Assembly: GCA_023512835.1 (NCBI GenBank)
Contig: CM042091.1
Coordinates: 45,408,284-45,472,283, forward strand
DNA: 64,000 nucleotides
Direction of reading: 5' to 3'
DNA from: Taxillus chinensis
Lineage: Eukaryota > Streptophyta > Magnoliopsida > Santalales > Loranthaceae
The notes under the pieces were generated by a model. The model saw nothing but the letters and a program-made list of their open reading frames with translations, ran no database searches and was not told the origin of the DNA. This document shows positions 36,424 to 48,108 of the stretch, one piece after another (position 1 is the stretch's first letter; the number at the start of each line of letters is the position of its first letter). Position numbers and translations under genes: made by a program.

Positions 36424-37685
36424 GGCTGTGTATTGTTTAACTAATTTCCTCACTCATCGTTTGTGAGATTTAGGTGTTTTATTGTTAATTGGGTTTCTTT
36501 GCCCTCTTTGGAGGGCTAGGTACATATTTTATGCGTTAGGGTATTATAATGTTTCTGGAGGGGTAGCCCTTTCCTTATGTATTCATATTTCCTATTATGG
36601 TATTCATATGTATCTTTAGTTGTGGTAGTGTGCCTTTGATTTGGAACGGTAAAAGAAGAGATTTTTGGGATTTTCTTAGGTCCTCAAGGGCGTTTATTAT
36701 AGTTTGGGGGTGAAAGTTGAAGCTTTGAATTGATTGTGGATTTTTCTTTTACTGTAATTGAAGGAGACTTACTGTTTTGGTCAGTTTTGTGTTTTGTGGA
36801 TAATTTCTAGTTTCATTGTTTACATTCCAATGAAATCCAGATAATTACGTGATACTTGAGCTGTGAAGTGTTAGTGTGTTGTGTCATCTTTCCTCTATTT
36901 CCCACTAGATGGCATTCCTTGTGTAGTTAGCCGTTTGGTTTGTTGCTTCTTTTTTTTCCGCATTTATGTCAAATTGTCAATGATTTACTAATGAAATTGA
37001 TGAAAATAGGTTTTTGGCTGTGTATTGTTTAACTAATTTCCTCATCGTATGTGAGATTTAGTTGTTTTATTGTTAATTGGGGTTCTTTGCCCTCTTTGGA
37101 GGGCTAGGTACATATTTTGTGCGTTAGTGTATTATAATGTTTCTGGAGGGGCAGCCCATTCCTTCTCTATTCATATTTCCTATTACGGTATTCATATGTA
37201 TCTTTAGTTGTGGTAGTGTGCCTTTGATTTGGAACGGTAAAAGAAGAGATTTTTTGGATTTTTTAGGTCCACAAGGTCGTTTAGGTAACGAACTGATTAG
37301 TAATTGTAGTCTGGGGGGTGAAAATTGAAGCGTTGAATTGATTGTGGATTTTTGTTTTACTGTAATTGAAGGAGACTTACTGAAGTTGAAGCGTTGAATT
37401 GGTTGTGGATTTTTGTTTTACTGTAATTGACGGAGACTTACTGTTTTGGTCAGTTTTGTGTTTTGTGGATAATTTCTAGTTTCGTTGTTTATATTCCAAT
37501 GAAATCCAGATAATTACGTGATACTTGAGCTGTAAATTGTTAGTGTGTTATGTGTCATCTTTCCTCTATTTCCCACTTGATGGCATTCTTGGTGTAGTTA
37601 GCCGTTTGGTTTGTTGCCTTCTTTTTTCCCCTTTATGTCAAATTGTCAATGATTTACTGATGAAATTGATGAGAATAGGTTTTTG
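36424..37685. repeat. ~592-bp tandem duplication downstream of H2A
   Basis: Copy 1 (36424-37015) and copy 2 (37016-37685) both start GGCTGTGTATTGTTTAAC, exactly 592 bp apart, and are highly similar throughout. Copy 2 is longer because it contains an internal ~60-bp duplication (TTGAAGCGTTGAATTG through GGAGACTTACTG, about 37325-37445). No coding content is recognised. Confidence 0.9.
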
Positions 37686-39082
37686 AGCTTCACTTCCATC
37701 CTTTTTACTTGGGGGGACCCTCACGTCTACTTAGATTGGGCTAATCCCAATTTATAAAGCACATTCTTCATGGTATTCTCACTCGAAAGTTGCTTCTGCA
37801 CGCGGCTAGTTTATTAATTTTATGGCTAATTTTATTGCTATGTATTGTAGGCATACTAATTCAGTTAGATTAAACTTGAAAGGTTGGGTCAATATCAGTT
37901 CTGTATTTTGGCCCCATATGGAACCTCATCTCTGCTTTATTTTCCTATCTTTTTCTATTCGACGAATAACCTTATATTCCTGTACTTGGCAAAAAATAAA
38001 AACATTCCTCAGGGCACCATCACTCTAATGCAGGGTTACCTGCGGTTGCTTTTGCACTCCCAGCCTTCAAGTTGCGATTTTGACAACAACTTGGCTATCA
38101 TTCCAAATTCAAAATGGCCCGAGTTTGGACTTGATTTGTTTTTATGTCGTGAAGTTCATCCTCTTGGATCATTTTCAGTAGAAAACATTACAGGTATTTT
38201 CATTTTGAGAGCAATTATTATTACTATGGTGGCAAATATGTTTGACTCTCAACAAATGAGAAGAAAATGTGTGTAAAGCACAAATAATTTACAAGGACCC
38301 ATTTTACCTCTTCTTGCTGAAAAAATTATTAGATTAAAAGAAAAGAAAGAAGAGTTCATTCAATTACGTTGGGTTGGGTTTCTGGACGAAAGGCAAATCA
38401 GCCAGCCAACCCATACATCAGTCTGCAACAGAAAGTCCTATGAACCGATGTTGTGTAAAAGCAGTAATCATAAGCGATACCTGAGATATAGGGATCAGAC
38501 GCCAATCTGAATTCAGACTTCAGCTCTGTCGGGTGTGATGGGGGCTTAGGGCCTTCTGGATTTTTCTTGTTCTGTTTTCCTTCTTTCAGTCGGCTGGTAT
38601 TTTCTTTTGAAATGTAACGTGAAGCGTCAGATATCAACTATTCATTTCGGGGTCATCACACCCAACAGAGCTGCCAAATGACTAAAAACCCAAGTGACTC
38701 AAAGACTCGGCTGGACCGTTTTGAAGGTGACAAAATTTTATCAATAAAAGATATTAAGCCAACATTTCATCTAAGTATTGGTGTACAAGGGGTGGCTCAG
38801 CGAAGGCAGACATGAACATTGAGAGGCCGACATGACATCTTCATTTTGCAGTCATCCGTTGAAGGGGTAATTTCTAATATCTAACTCCTGCCGTCTAGCG
38901 CCTAATTTTGAAGATTGAAGTCACCTGCCAAATAACGTAAACAAGAAATTGTTAGGCTATGCAAATGGTTATCTTAAAATTGCCAAACGGAAATGGAGAA
39001 GAAACTACAAAAAAATGGGAAGAAACTCCACTTGTCAAAGAATCTTAAAAGTACCCGTGTCCAGTGAATCTAAGGATTTTCA
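37686..39082. other. Intergenic between H2A region and formin 3' end
   Basis: It contains a 130-codon plus-strand frame (37884-38276) and a 79-codon minus-strand frame (38398-38637), neither of which resembles a family known to me. The formin 3' UTR extends leftwards from 39082 over an unknown distance. The two frames may be fragments of unrelated sequence. Confidence 0.35.
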
Positions 39083-42000
39083 TCATGTAAGAGTAATCTG
39101 TCTGTCAGTGATAGCTGGGAGAGTCGCTGATGAAGATGCCTGCACCACAGCAATTTCTATCTTCTGTGGCTTCGCTGATTTTTTTTGCGAGTTTTCCACC
39201 TCCTTGCATACCTTATCTAACATTATAAGAAAATCCCTAACTACAGCAAACAAACGCAGACCCTCATCCTTTCCTGTGTTCCCATGGAAGTAATCACCTG
39301 TTCTTTTCACCAAACTAGATATCCTTTTCTCTTCCTCCAACATCCATGCGATGATGTTTTCGGAGTGTTCTACAAACGTTTTTAGGTGTTGTGGGAACCT
39401 ATTATTTTCATTTGTATTCTTTATATCTGAATTCAAGTAATCCCTCGCCTTTGTCAGTGAATTGACAAGTTTGACGATACTACTCGACAAGACATCAGCA
39501 TCAACATGTGCTGCCTTCTGAACATTCCCAAGCTCTGTACTCAAACTCAACACAACCTGAAGACCAAGGCTGCGGTACCGCTCTTCTGAGTCATGGGACA
39601 TATGCTCATCAAGATTGTCCAATTTGATGCTCAGGCTCCCTTTTGCTGCTTGAGCAGCTCGTATTCCCTCAAAGCGGATTATCTCTTGAACCACGAAGTG
39701 CAAGAGCGTCATCTTCCCGTCTGTTCCTTTCACATCTGATAGCTTCAGAAGTGTGTCTAGTTTAAATGCTTGAGCACCACCACGAAATGTACCGTTGTTC
39801 ATGCGGTTACCAGTTTTGAGAACTGCTTCTAGAAGTTTAAGGAAAAGCCGACTGTCTCTGAGTTCCTTGCAAGCAACCTGTAATACCAAAAGCGATGAAA
39901 GAGTTTGTTATCCAAGCCATCTAGTTATTTCATCATCTAACTTGCTTCTAAACCTAGTTCTAGTAACTTTATTGTTTGCTTATGTTGCTATTTGCTTCCA
40001 GTTACCTCCTTATGAATGGCAACACTAGCATCGTTTATTAGGTTCTATAGCTGCATTGCTGGATATCTTAGCGTATTACTATGCATCATGTTCTCTAGTT
40101 GAAAGTCACAAGTTGCACCCCACATCCAGAGAACACAAGAACTTCAACATGCTCATACCACTAGCCTAGACCACTAATGGGTGTATTATGATGTTAGTTG
40201 CTTGGAGACAGCTCACTTCTAAATGCTGGGGAAATCTAGTTGGTTCAAACAGTTCATCATCATTAAATGTTGAAGTTTGAGAAGTTGGCTGTCACTTAAT
40301 CTTCTTCATCAATATTATCAAAGGTTCTGTGCCTAAACAGAATGTTTCAAAAATTCAGTATTGACATTACGAGACTTTCCATAAGTAACCAAATAGAAAG
40401 TTTATCTTCATATATTAGGCAGACAAAATTGAAATCCCTCAAACATGCCTATTTAGGTGGTCATCTTTCCCCCCACCAGTAAAACAGTAGCGCATAATCA
40501 GTGCTATCGACCTGGAATTTTCTTTATAAATCCAATTCACCGGAGTCTAGGAAAAAAAGGAAGCATATAATAAAAAGAACTACAAAAGCTCATGGCAAAA
40601 TGAACAAATACAACAATTTCTCACCTCTAGAATCGCAAAGGACTCCTTAATGAAAGAAACATCCTCCTGGAAAGAACTCATAAAAAGCAAGCACTCCAGC
40701 CGCTTAAAAGCAAATGGGATATTAACTAGGACCTTTAGAAACCGCTCAGCAGGCCCAAGTTGGGAAAATTTGCCACTGAACAATCTTAGCCTCAGTTCTT
40801 CTTCTGTTGTTGGCGCCATCTTCAACAGAGGTTCAAGAAGCTCCACAGGAAGCTCATTTCCTGATTCAGGGAAGATGGGTGACTACTTGCATCTTAAGCA
40901 GACCATAATCTGTAGTTCTTAAATATGGTGGAAGCCACTAACATGAACACCTCTGATTAAGTGCATGGCAAATACAATGCATTGGAAGCCTTGTAAGCTG
41001 TGCTCACATTCAAATGGGGTATTAAGTTTATTTACATCTTTACGATCTGGTTAGTAATCATTTAAAAGGAAAAGGAAATCAATCACCTTCGTTGAGTGCT
41101 TCACAAACTTCTTCTATCGTCACATTCAATGCTCGCAGAAGAATTGATAGATTCTGTGCTTTTTTTGAATCAATAATCTGGACATAATTGCTGGAAGGAT
41201 CTTGGAAAGATGGGTTTTTCTTGTGGACTATTCTGTCTTTGTTGCCAGGAGTACAACCAAATAGCATTTCTATCATATCCTCATTAAACCTTTAAAATTA
41301 AATAAATAGATGATGTCATTGAGTCTTCATGACAAAACCGAGGAAAGAAAAATAAAAATTGAGGGCTTACTGGAATGATCCAGATTTAATTCGATGCCAA
41401 ACCATTGAATGGTCAGAGCTAGCCTGAACTTTATCCCAAAAGAATGGCTTTAGCTTGGCTTTTGCACTTTCAGCATCATCGGGGGTCGTATTCAATAAAT
41501 CCTTTCGTCCAGGAGTCAACATTCTGGGAGCTGCCTTTGGACCCATGCCCATTGGAAGTGGAGGTGGCTGAGGAGGGGCCCCAACATTTGGTTGTGGTCG
41601 AGGACCAGGTCTGATGGCAGGAGATATGGGTGGTGGTGGTGGTGGAGGTGGTCCTGAGGGACGAAGATCTGCACATCCAGAATAAGGTTTTGGAGAGGAA
41701 GATGGTATAGGAGGAGGGCGAGGCGGTGGAGGTGTAGGTTTATCAACAATCTGAGAAGGAAGCTGCAAAGAAGAAGATGCTTCTGAAGATGACAGTTCTA
41801 TCTGTCCAGAATGAGGCTTGGAAGCAAGCTGTCCTGAAGAGTTGATGCGGTCCATTCCGGGAGGAGGCTTAACTGAAGGCATTACTGGACTAGTATCCCT
41901 GGACATGTTAAAAGGCCCTGTAGAGGATTTGGTTTCACTATGTGAACCATTCAGAAATTCAGACCCAATATAGAAATTGACATCTGAAGAACTGTGGGTT

Positions 42001-43925
42001 TTGTGATTGCTAGAGTCACTAACACCAAGCTTCTCATTGACTGGTGAACTGCCATAAACATAAGACTGACGAGAAGAACCTGCAAGATCAAAGATCGAAA
42101 TTATATTAGAACTCTATAAAAAAATAATTTCAGAACAGTAAGAGGTGAAGGAGCTATGCATATAAATGTTTACCAATGGAAAAGTCACCTAGGTTTACGC
42201 TGATAAGGGGACTTTCATCATTCTGATGACTTGCTGAGGCAATCAAATGCCTGCGGTAGCAACAAAACAGAAGTGCTGCAAAAACAAATGTTACAGTTGC
42301 AGTAACAACGACAGCTACAACAACAGATGTATGGGTATCATTTTGCTTATTTGACAGCAATCGAGGTCGTGAACTCGGCTTATTCAAATTTGGTTCTGGA
42401 GCAATGCTCTGAAGGAGTTCCCTGCCCCGATATTGTTGAGAAGCCACAGGCGAATAAGGCCTGCCACGCAGGATCCCGACATATTTGGTGTAACAATTGT
42501 CAGAGCTGGCCTCCTCTCTGGAAATCTCAAACAAAAGATTGTTCTTTCTTAAACAATTTAAAATAATTTCCCTCTTCTGAGGATGAACAATATTGATAGC
42601 ATTCTGAATATTTTGTTTTGTAAATAACCGGCCTCTTCTAAAGATTATTCTGGTGGCACAGGAAGTTTCCTCTGGAGCAAATACTTCAAGATATTCTGCA
42701 GCATCATTCACTTGGGACAAATCAAAACTGCAACTGGTCCATAGAAACTCTGCCTGCAGTCAAAAAATCCCAAATCTTTTGAAACTTTACTAATGTATTC
42801 TAATAAAAACATACTCCATGTTTATGACCGTATAAACTTAGGGTTTATGTTGCCTATCCAGTAAACTCCCTTTCTATAGGCTTGTAATGAATTTAAAATA
42901 TGTATATAAAGAGAGATGGCCTTTCACCGCTTAAACTTTCTTTTCTGTCTTAAATTTTAACTTTAAATTCTTTCAACAAAGCATCCAGGAACTCATTCAC
43001 CACTAAGACTGCTGTTTATTGAAAATTTGTCACCCTCCCAGAACTTCCACAGTCCATGATTCCTTAAAGCTAGTCATTGAATGAGGGATACAAAAACAGC
43101 AAAAAAGTTAAAGCTAACACTCCACCTATGTTTGGTAGCTATGGAAAATGAATAAAAAATAAGGGGACAAGGGGCAAGTGGAAAAAATACGGAAAACTCA
43201 TTTTCTCACGTTTGGCAGGGTAAAAAAAGAGGTGAGAAAAAAGGATATGAAAATGAAAAATTGGGACTATTTTTATGATAACCAAAATGATAGAATTTGC
43301 TATAAAAAGTGTCAAAATTATAAAATTATCCTTTTTACCTATTACACCAATTTATGCAAGTATATATATGAGAACAAAAATAATATTTAAAACAATATTA
43401 CTTCTTTTTTAAAATAAATTTTCTAATTCCAATTAAATATAAAAAATACTTTTCCACCTTTTTCCATCCCAACCAAACAATCCATTTTTTCCACATTTAT
43501 TTCTTTCTACAATATTTTCACCTAAAATTCTTCCACCAATTTTCTATTCTTACCAAACAAAGGCTTTCGAGCTGCCCAAACTTAACCTTGTCCGACACAA
43601 GCCTCAATATTGTCAACCCATAAAACGTAATCAATGAGCTTGTAATACGTGATGCGACTAACACACACACACACACACACACACACATGAATAACAGTAA
43701 TGCATTTTAAACAACGAATTCATAGGCACCTACCATTTTCCCATCTATCTCGCCATCAGAAAATTTGAGTCCGGACCCAAGAAGCACATCCTCGGCCCTC
43801 TTCCTTCCTTCTAGGCCGGCCGCAAACAAAGCACAAAGGAGACTGAAAAAACAAAAATGGGACCCAATTTTCTGAAAATCATTCGTTCCTGAATCAGCTC
43901 TCCATGCGCACAGTGCCTTTTTCAT
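39083..43925 (-). CDS. FH: Class I formin (FH1-FH2), six exons, 904 aa
   Basis: Membrane-anchored actin nucleator and elongation factor. Exons, 5' to 3': 43925-43734, 42753-42174, 42079-41371, 41289-41087, 40860-40625, 39877-39083; total 2715 nt, in frame, GT-AG introns. Residues ~22-40 (CFFSLLCALFAAG) are a signal peptide core behind a long N-terminal region. Residues ~65-205 are extracellular, with few prolines and no extensin-like SPPPP cluster, unlike many class I formins. A transmembrane segment lies at ~207-230 (SVVVAVVVTATVTFVFAALL), followed by a basic CYRRH stop-transfer. Proline-rich FH1 is at ~372-440. FH2 begins at KLKPFFWDKV (466) and contains TGNRMN (662-667) near the start of the last exon. 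A short tail ends DRQITLT. The ATG at 43925 is preferred because the upstream ATG at 43930 terminates at once. I cannot assign the AtFH paralogue with confidence; FH11-like is possible. Confidence 0.93.
43130..43563. mobile_element. Probable MITE in formin intron 1
   Basis: The ends CTATGTTTGGTA and, inverted, CTTTGTTTGGTA form terminal inverted repeats of 12 bp with one mismatch around about 430 bp of AT-rich DNA containing TTTTTCCA/TGGAAAAA words. I found no convincing target duplication, so the superfamily is open. Confidence 0.45.
43660..43687. repeat. (AC)n microsatellite
   Basis: About 14 AC units in formin intron 1, just downstream of the exon 1 donor. Confidence 0.95.
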
Positions 43926-45430
43926 TTCATTAACAATTTTATAACTGAAGGGAACACAACCCCCTCTATGTTCTTTCCTGCAAATCTCATATCACAGCAA
44001 GTGACGCAATTTAGCTTCCGTCATCGAGGTAAAACTCGGTTTCCTCAACAACACCCATATCTCAATCCAACATATTGGTGCCAAAATCACGATATAAATT
44101 GAGTTTAGGAATGAGAACCAAGTGATGCAAGCAGAAACCCAGAATTAATCTGCAACTAAAAGCAACAAAACTCCAACCAAAATCAACTGTAACGAAAATC
44201 CCACCGCCAAAATCAATACCAATAGCTCGACGCAACTGACATATCCTATATAGTATTCAAATCACACGATGGCCTAATATATTGGGCCAAACAGGGCAGC
44301 GAAAACCATTAAAGGTCCATGACCCTGATCAGATCCACACCCAAAGGAAACTCTAAAAGGACAAGAAGAGTTGACCGCGACAAATCCAAAGAGCTGCCTA
44401 AGAAAATTTACTGGTGGTTTCTTCCGACATTTTGTTTCTTTTTCGTTTGTTTTTAAATAAATCGAGAGATATCTGTTTTTTCTTCTCTCTCTTGTGGTCT
44501 GCCGTCACACCCACCGTTACCTTTACCGTAGTCACGTGTCACCAAAACGGTCGCATTAGTAAAATTTAATAAGTGTTCAATGCTACTCGGGGAAACGGAC
44601 CGGGAATATACTAAATTTCAATTAAATCAAATAGAAATGAAAGATGTTTGGTAAAGTTGTGAATTATTTTAAAAACGATTCAAATGAATTATTATTAGTT
44701 ATAAATAATTTTAAAAATAATATTATTTTAATAACTATGCCCTAAATTTCCTCTTACATTCATTGCTTACGTAGATAAAAAAAATACCCACCGCCTATTT
44801 CATCTTTCTTAAATAAACTTACAACTACTTCAAAATAAATGGTAAATTCATCCAATCCCAAACCAAATCATTTTTTTTAAAAAGAAATGCTACCTATAAC
44901 AGGATTTCTTTGCATCTAATGTATTAATATTTTATCAGTTATGATCAAATCACAAGTGAGGCCTGATTAAATCATTGGTCAATGAAATATTGTTGCGTCA
45001 GGTGTGCACATGAAAGCCAACACAAAAAGCTTGCATAAAATATTTTTCTAAAAAAATACCCCTCCATACTAAAACTCTATTAATCTTAGGTTACAAAAAA
45101 AAAAAACGAACGTAGAGTTAAAGAAATAAAAATGTATATGTGTATAAAATATTCTATTAGTTATGATCAAATCACAAGTGAAGCTTGACCAAATTATTGG
45201 CCAATGAAATGTTGTCATATTAGGTTTGCACATGAAAGCCAACACAAGAAGCTTGCATAAAGCATTTTTCTAAAAAAAAAACCCTCTCCTTATTAAAACC
45301 CAATTAATCTTAGGTTATAGGAAAAAAATCAAGTGTAGTGTTAAAGAGAGATAAATGCATGTATGCACAAATAAGATAGTTATGTATATAAAGAAAGAGA
45401 AATTAATAAAAAAGTACTTTCAAGACGGAG
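43926..45430. other. Formin upstream region and AT-rich intergenic DNA
   Basis: The formin promoter and 5' UTR should lie at about 43926-44550; no core element is clear enough to mark. A block at about 44640-44874 with GATGTTTGGT and, inverted, AATGATTTGGT could be another aged MITE. A ~222-bp tandem duplication follows. Confidence 0.4.
44920..45360. repeat. ~222-bp imperfect tandem duplication
   Basis: Two copies, sharing ATGATCAAATCACAAGTGA (44941 and 45163), GCACATGAAAGCCAACACAA, AGCTTGCATAAA and TTAATCTTAGGTTA in the same order. Divergence is of the order of 10-15 percent by eye. Confidence 0.8.
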
Positions 45431-45574
45431 ACCATGGCTAGGCTTTTCTCATATTATCCACAATAGACACTAAAAAAAAGGAACTTAGCGATAGTTTTAA
45501 AAACCATCGTTATATAAAGGACTTAGTAGCCGTTTAACAATTGTTGATGTTTGATCCTATTTTATTCAGGTTGG
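45431..45574. repeat. 144-bp flanking direct repeat, left of the Ty3 element
   Basis: It is matched by 55232-55375, immediately after the 3' LTR, with identical length and three substitutions. It abuts the truncated 5' LTR; the last three bases TGG are shared by flank and LTR. It takes the place of the usual 5-bp target duplication. Confidence 0.9.
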
Positions 45575-45704
45575 GCGTTACGTTATTATTAACATTATTT
45601 TAATATTCGGGGGTTACTAATATGTGTTATTATTGTAATGTTTATTTTAATATTTTAAATTTCTATTTAGACGTTGGCGTTAAATCATTATTAATATTTA
45701 CTAA

Positions 45705-45750
<46 letters not shown>

Positions 45751-47686
45751 GGATATATGGGTATAAATATATGGGTTAAACCCTATTTTTTGGCTGTGCG
45801 TGCGCGCTTGGCAGGGGGAGCACAGGTTTGAGACAGCGAGATTTGAAGCAAACTGTTCAATCAACCTTTCCAAATCAAATCCAAGTAGGTAATTTTTGAT
45901 TATTTGTTATCTTATGGCCTGAACACGGAGTTAGAATTTGTATCTATTGATTTTATGGGTCTATAGACGTATTGATTGTTTTAATACTTGGAAGTGTTTT
46001 TGGCGTTCGGCGTTGCGTCGAGTCGAGGAGGCTATAGCGTCGTCGGATGGAAGGCGTCATCGGCGTTAGTTCCAGACGGCATCACGGGCGACGGTCTCAG
46101 GCGGCTTACAGCGCCGTCGGATGGGAGGCGTCATCGGCGCTAGGTTCAGATGGCATCGCGGACGACGATCTCAGGTGGCATCGGGGGTGCCGGTTGAAGA
46201 GCCACGGCCGGACTATCGAGTCCTTGCGCGCCCGTGGAGATGTGTTGGAAGGGGTGAGCGGGAGCAGGCGTGGCGTCGGCGTTGGCGTGGACGTCTGCGC
46301 AGAAGAGAAGAGGAGCTGTCGTTGTGCGTTGGTGGGGAGGAGATTGGTGGGGGCAGCGCTGGGTGCCGCCGCCCTCCCCCGCGAGCTCACCAACCCTAGC
46401 GTTGGTGGGCGGCTGTTGCTGCGCGTGCATGTGTGTGTAATATCTATAATTATAAATATAGTTATTATTTAATTTATATATGTACACTTATATATATAAA
46501 CATAAGTAAACAATGCTTATGTCTTTTAGCTGGGGATATAAGCACTTATATATATATATATTTGGGATTTTTGTCGTGACATTGGAATTATATAGATGAT
46601 TATGAATATTATTGTTAGTTGTTATGTTAAAAACACTGTGGGGCTCATTTTCATAGTGTGAATATTTTTTTTAAAAAAAAAAGAGTATAAGGTAATGAAA
46701 GTAATAAAAGGGAATATTACCCTAGCTTGAAATTGTAGACCTAAACTATGAATATTAAATGGGTTTTGTTATTATTCGTTGGTGTCACCATTAGAAATTG
46801 TACCCTGTTAGTGTGGGTTTGACGATTTCAATACTCTGATTGTTGTGTATTTGATATTGAAATTAACTTGGTTCTGCTCGTTGGTTAACGTACGTGACTT
46901 GGTGGAAATTTTGGTGGTGGGTTTTGTTGGGATAACCGCAGGTCCCACATAGGGCTGGCAAGAGGCCACAGGTCCCTTATGTGGCTGGTTACCTCAGGTC
47001 CCATATGTGGCTGGTTGTCGACTGGAACATCGTGGGTCCCACATATGGCAAATTGGGGAAAATTAGACCCCCCCCATGAGGTTGGTTGTGGAAATTCCAC
47101 GGATGGTTGGCTTATTTGTATAAGTTGAGATGACCTAATTATGACATGTAGGTTGCCCGTTGAGGTTATATGTAGTGTGAGTTGTTTTATTCCATTATTA
47201 TGATATATGCTTGTCGTAATAGAGTAGGACACTACACTGGCACAAGCGTGCACTGTTCATATAGACTTGGGCTTTCATGTGTTAAGGTGTTGCAGTTGGG
47301 GATCACCTACTGGGCATTCGTGCTCACCCTACTTTATTTCTATTTTCTACAGGTTGTAGGGAGTAGCTGTCGGAGCCATAGCAGAGCAGGACGGGACACC
47401 CTTGGCGTAGGATTCCTTTTATGGACTTACTTTTCATTTGAATATTTATTTATTACCCGGACTTGGGTCCGTAGCAGTTGTATTAACTTGGGTAGCTGGA
47501 CCTTGTTACTTCATGTTTATGAGTGTCGACTGAGTTCAGTAATATTGATTTCACTGGTTTAATTGTTAGTTGATTGCATGTTGTAGTATTGTATAGGTAT
47601 AGTCTCCAACCCCTCGACCCCTGGAGAGGGCCTGAGGGGTGTCGTGTTTCCTAGTTCTGTGAGTTTCAGGATTTAGGGGCGTGACA
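45572..47686 (+). repeat. 5' LTR (first 90 bp missing)
   Basis: It aligns with 53109-55231 of the 3' LTR and ends GGGGCGTGACA. The TG start is absent: the first LTR base present corresponds to 3' LTR position 91. It contains an (ATT)n tract (45704-45750), a ~74-bp-spaced imperfect repeat with CGTCGG.TGG.AGGCGTCATCGGCG (46041 and 46115), a GC-rich block open in several frames, and four CAGGTCCC/GGGTCCC subrepeats (46939-47048). Confidence 0.92.
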
Positions 47687-47689
47687 AGT

Positions 47690-47702
47690 TGGTATCAGAG
47701 CC
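47690..47702 (+). promoter_or_regulatory. Primer binding site for initiator tRNA-Met
   Basis: TGGTATCAGAGCC, three bases after the LTR end, is the complement of the 3' end of plant initiator methionine tRNA, the usual primer of Ty3 and Copia elements. Confidence 0.93.
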
Positions 47703-48108
47703 AAGTTTAGTGGACCTAGGTTAGAGAGGGGTGGTTGATAGACACTTAGTAGCGTGGAAGACTATAGGGAGGGCACCTGATCAACGCAGTCCTTATATGT
47801 GTTCTGTGTTGACTGGGGGTTCATCAGACCATCCTAGGAAGCATTTGGGTTGGGTGCATACATGCTGCGTGACTGTGTGCATATCTAGGCACTAGAAATC
47901 ATCTGCTAATGCTGCTTTAATGATGTGCTTGTATTGATTATACTATTGGCTATCTGTGGTTTATTCTTCTTTGATAATTGATTGTGCTTAACTGAAAATG
48001 TCAGTATGCTAATTCCAACCTAGGAGGTCTAAGTAAATAACCACATAATTTGGTTGTTTGACTAGTGCGCAGTAGTTAATAGATATTGTTGATATGTGTT
48101 GGTGCAGA

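Noticed and set aside
37884..38276. 130-codon frame downstream of H2A
   Set aside because: AT-rich, with no recognisable domain and no splice signals tying it to neighbours. Mentioned as intergenic content only.
45622..45873. Frame with a poly-isoleucine or poly-asparagine run
   Set aside because: Translation of the (ATT)n microsatellite in the LTR; the same occurs at 53159-53425.
46047..46487. Long overlapping open frames on both strands in the GC-rich part of the 5' LTR (and the same at 53599-54039)
   Set aside because: The frames are open on several frames at once, are repeated identically in both LTRs, and encode no recognisable domain. They follow from GC-rich composition and the ~74-bp internal repeat.
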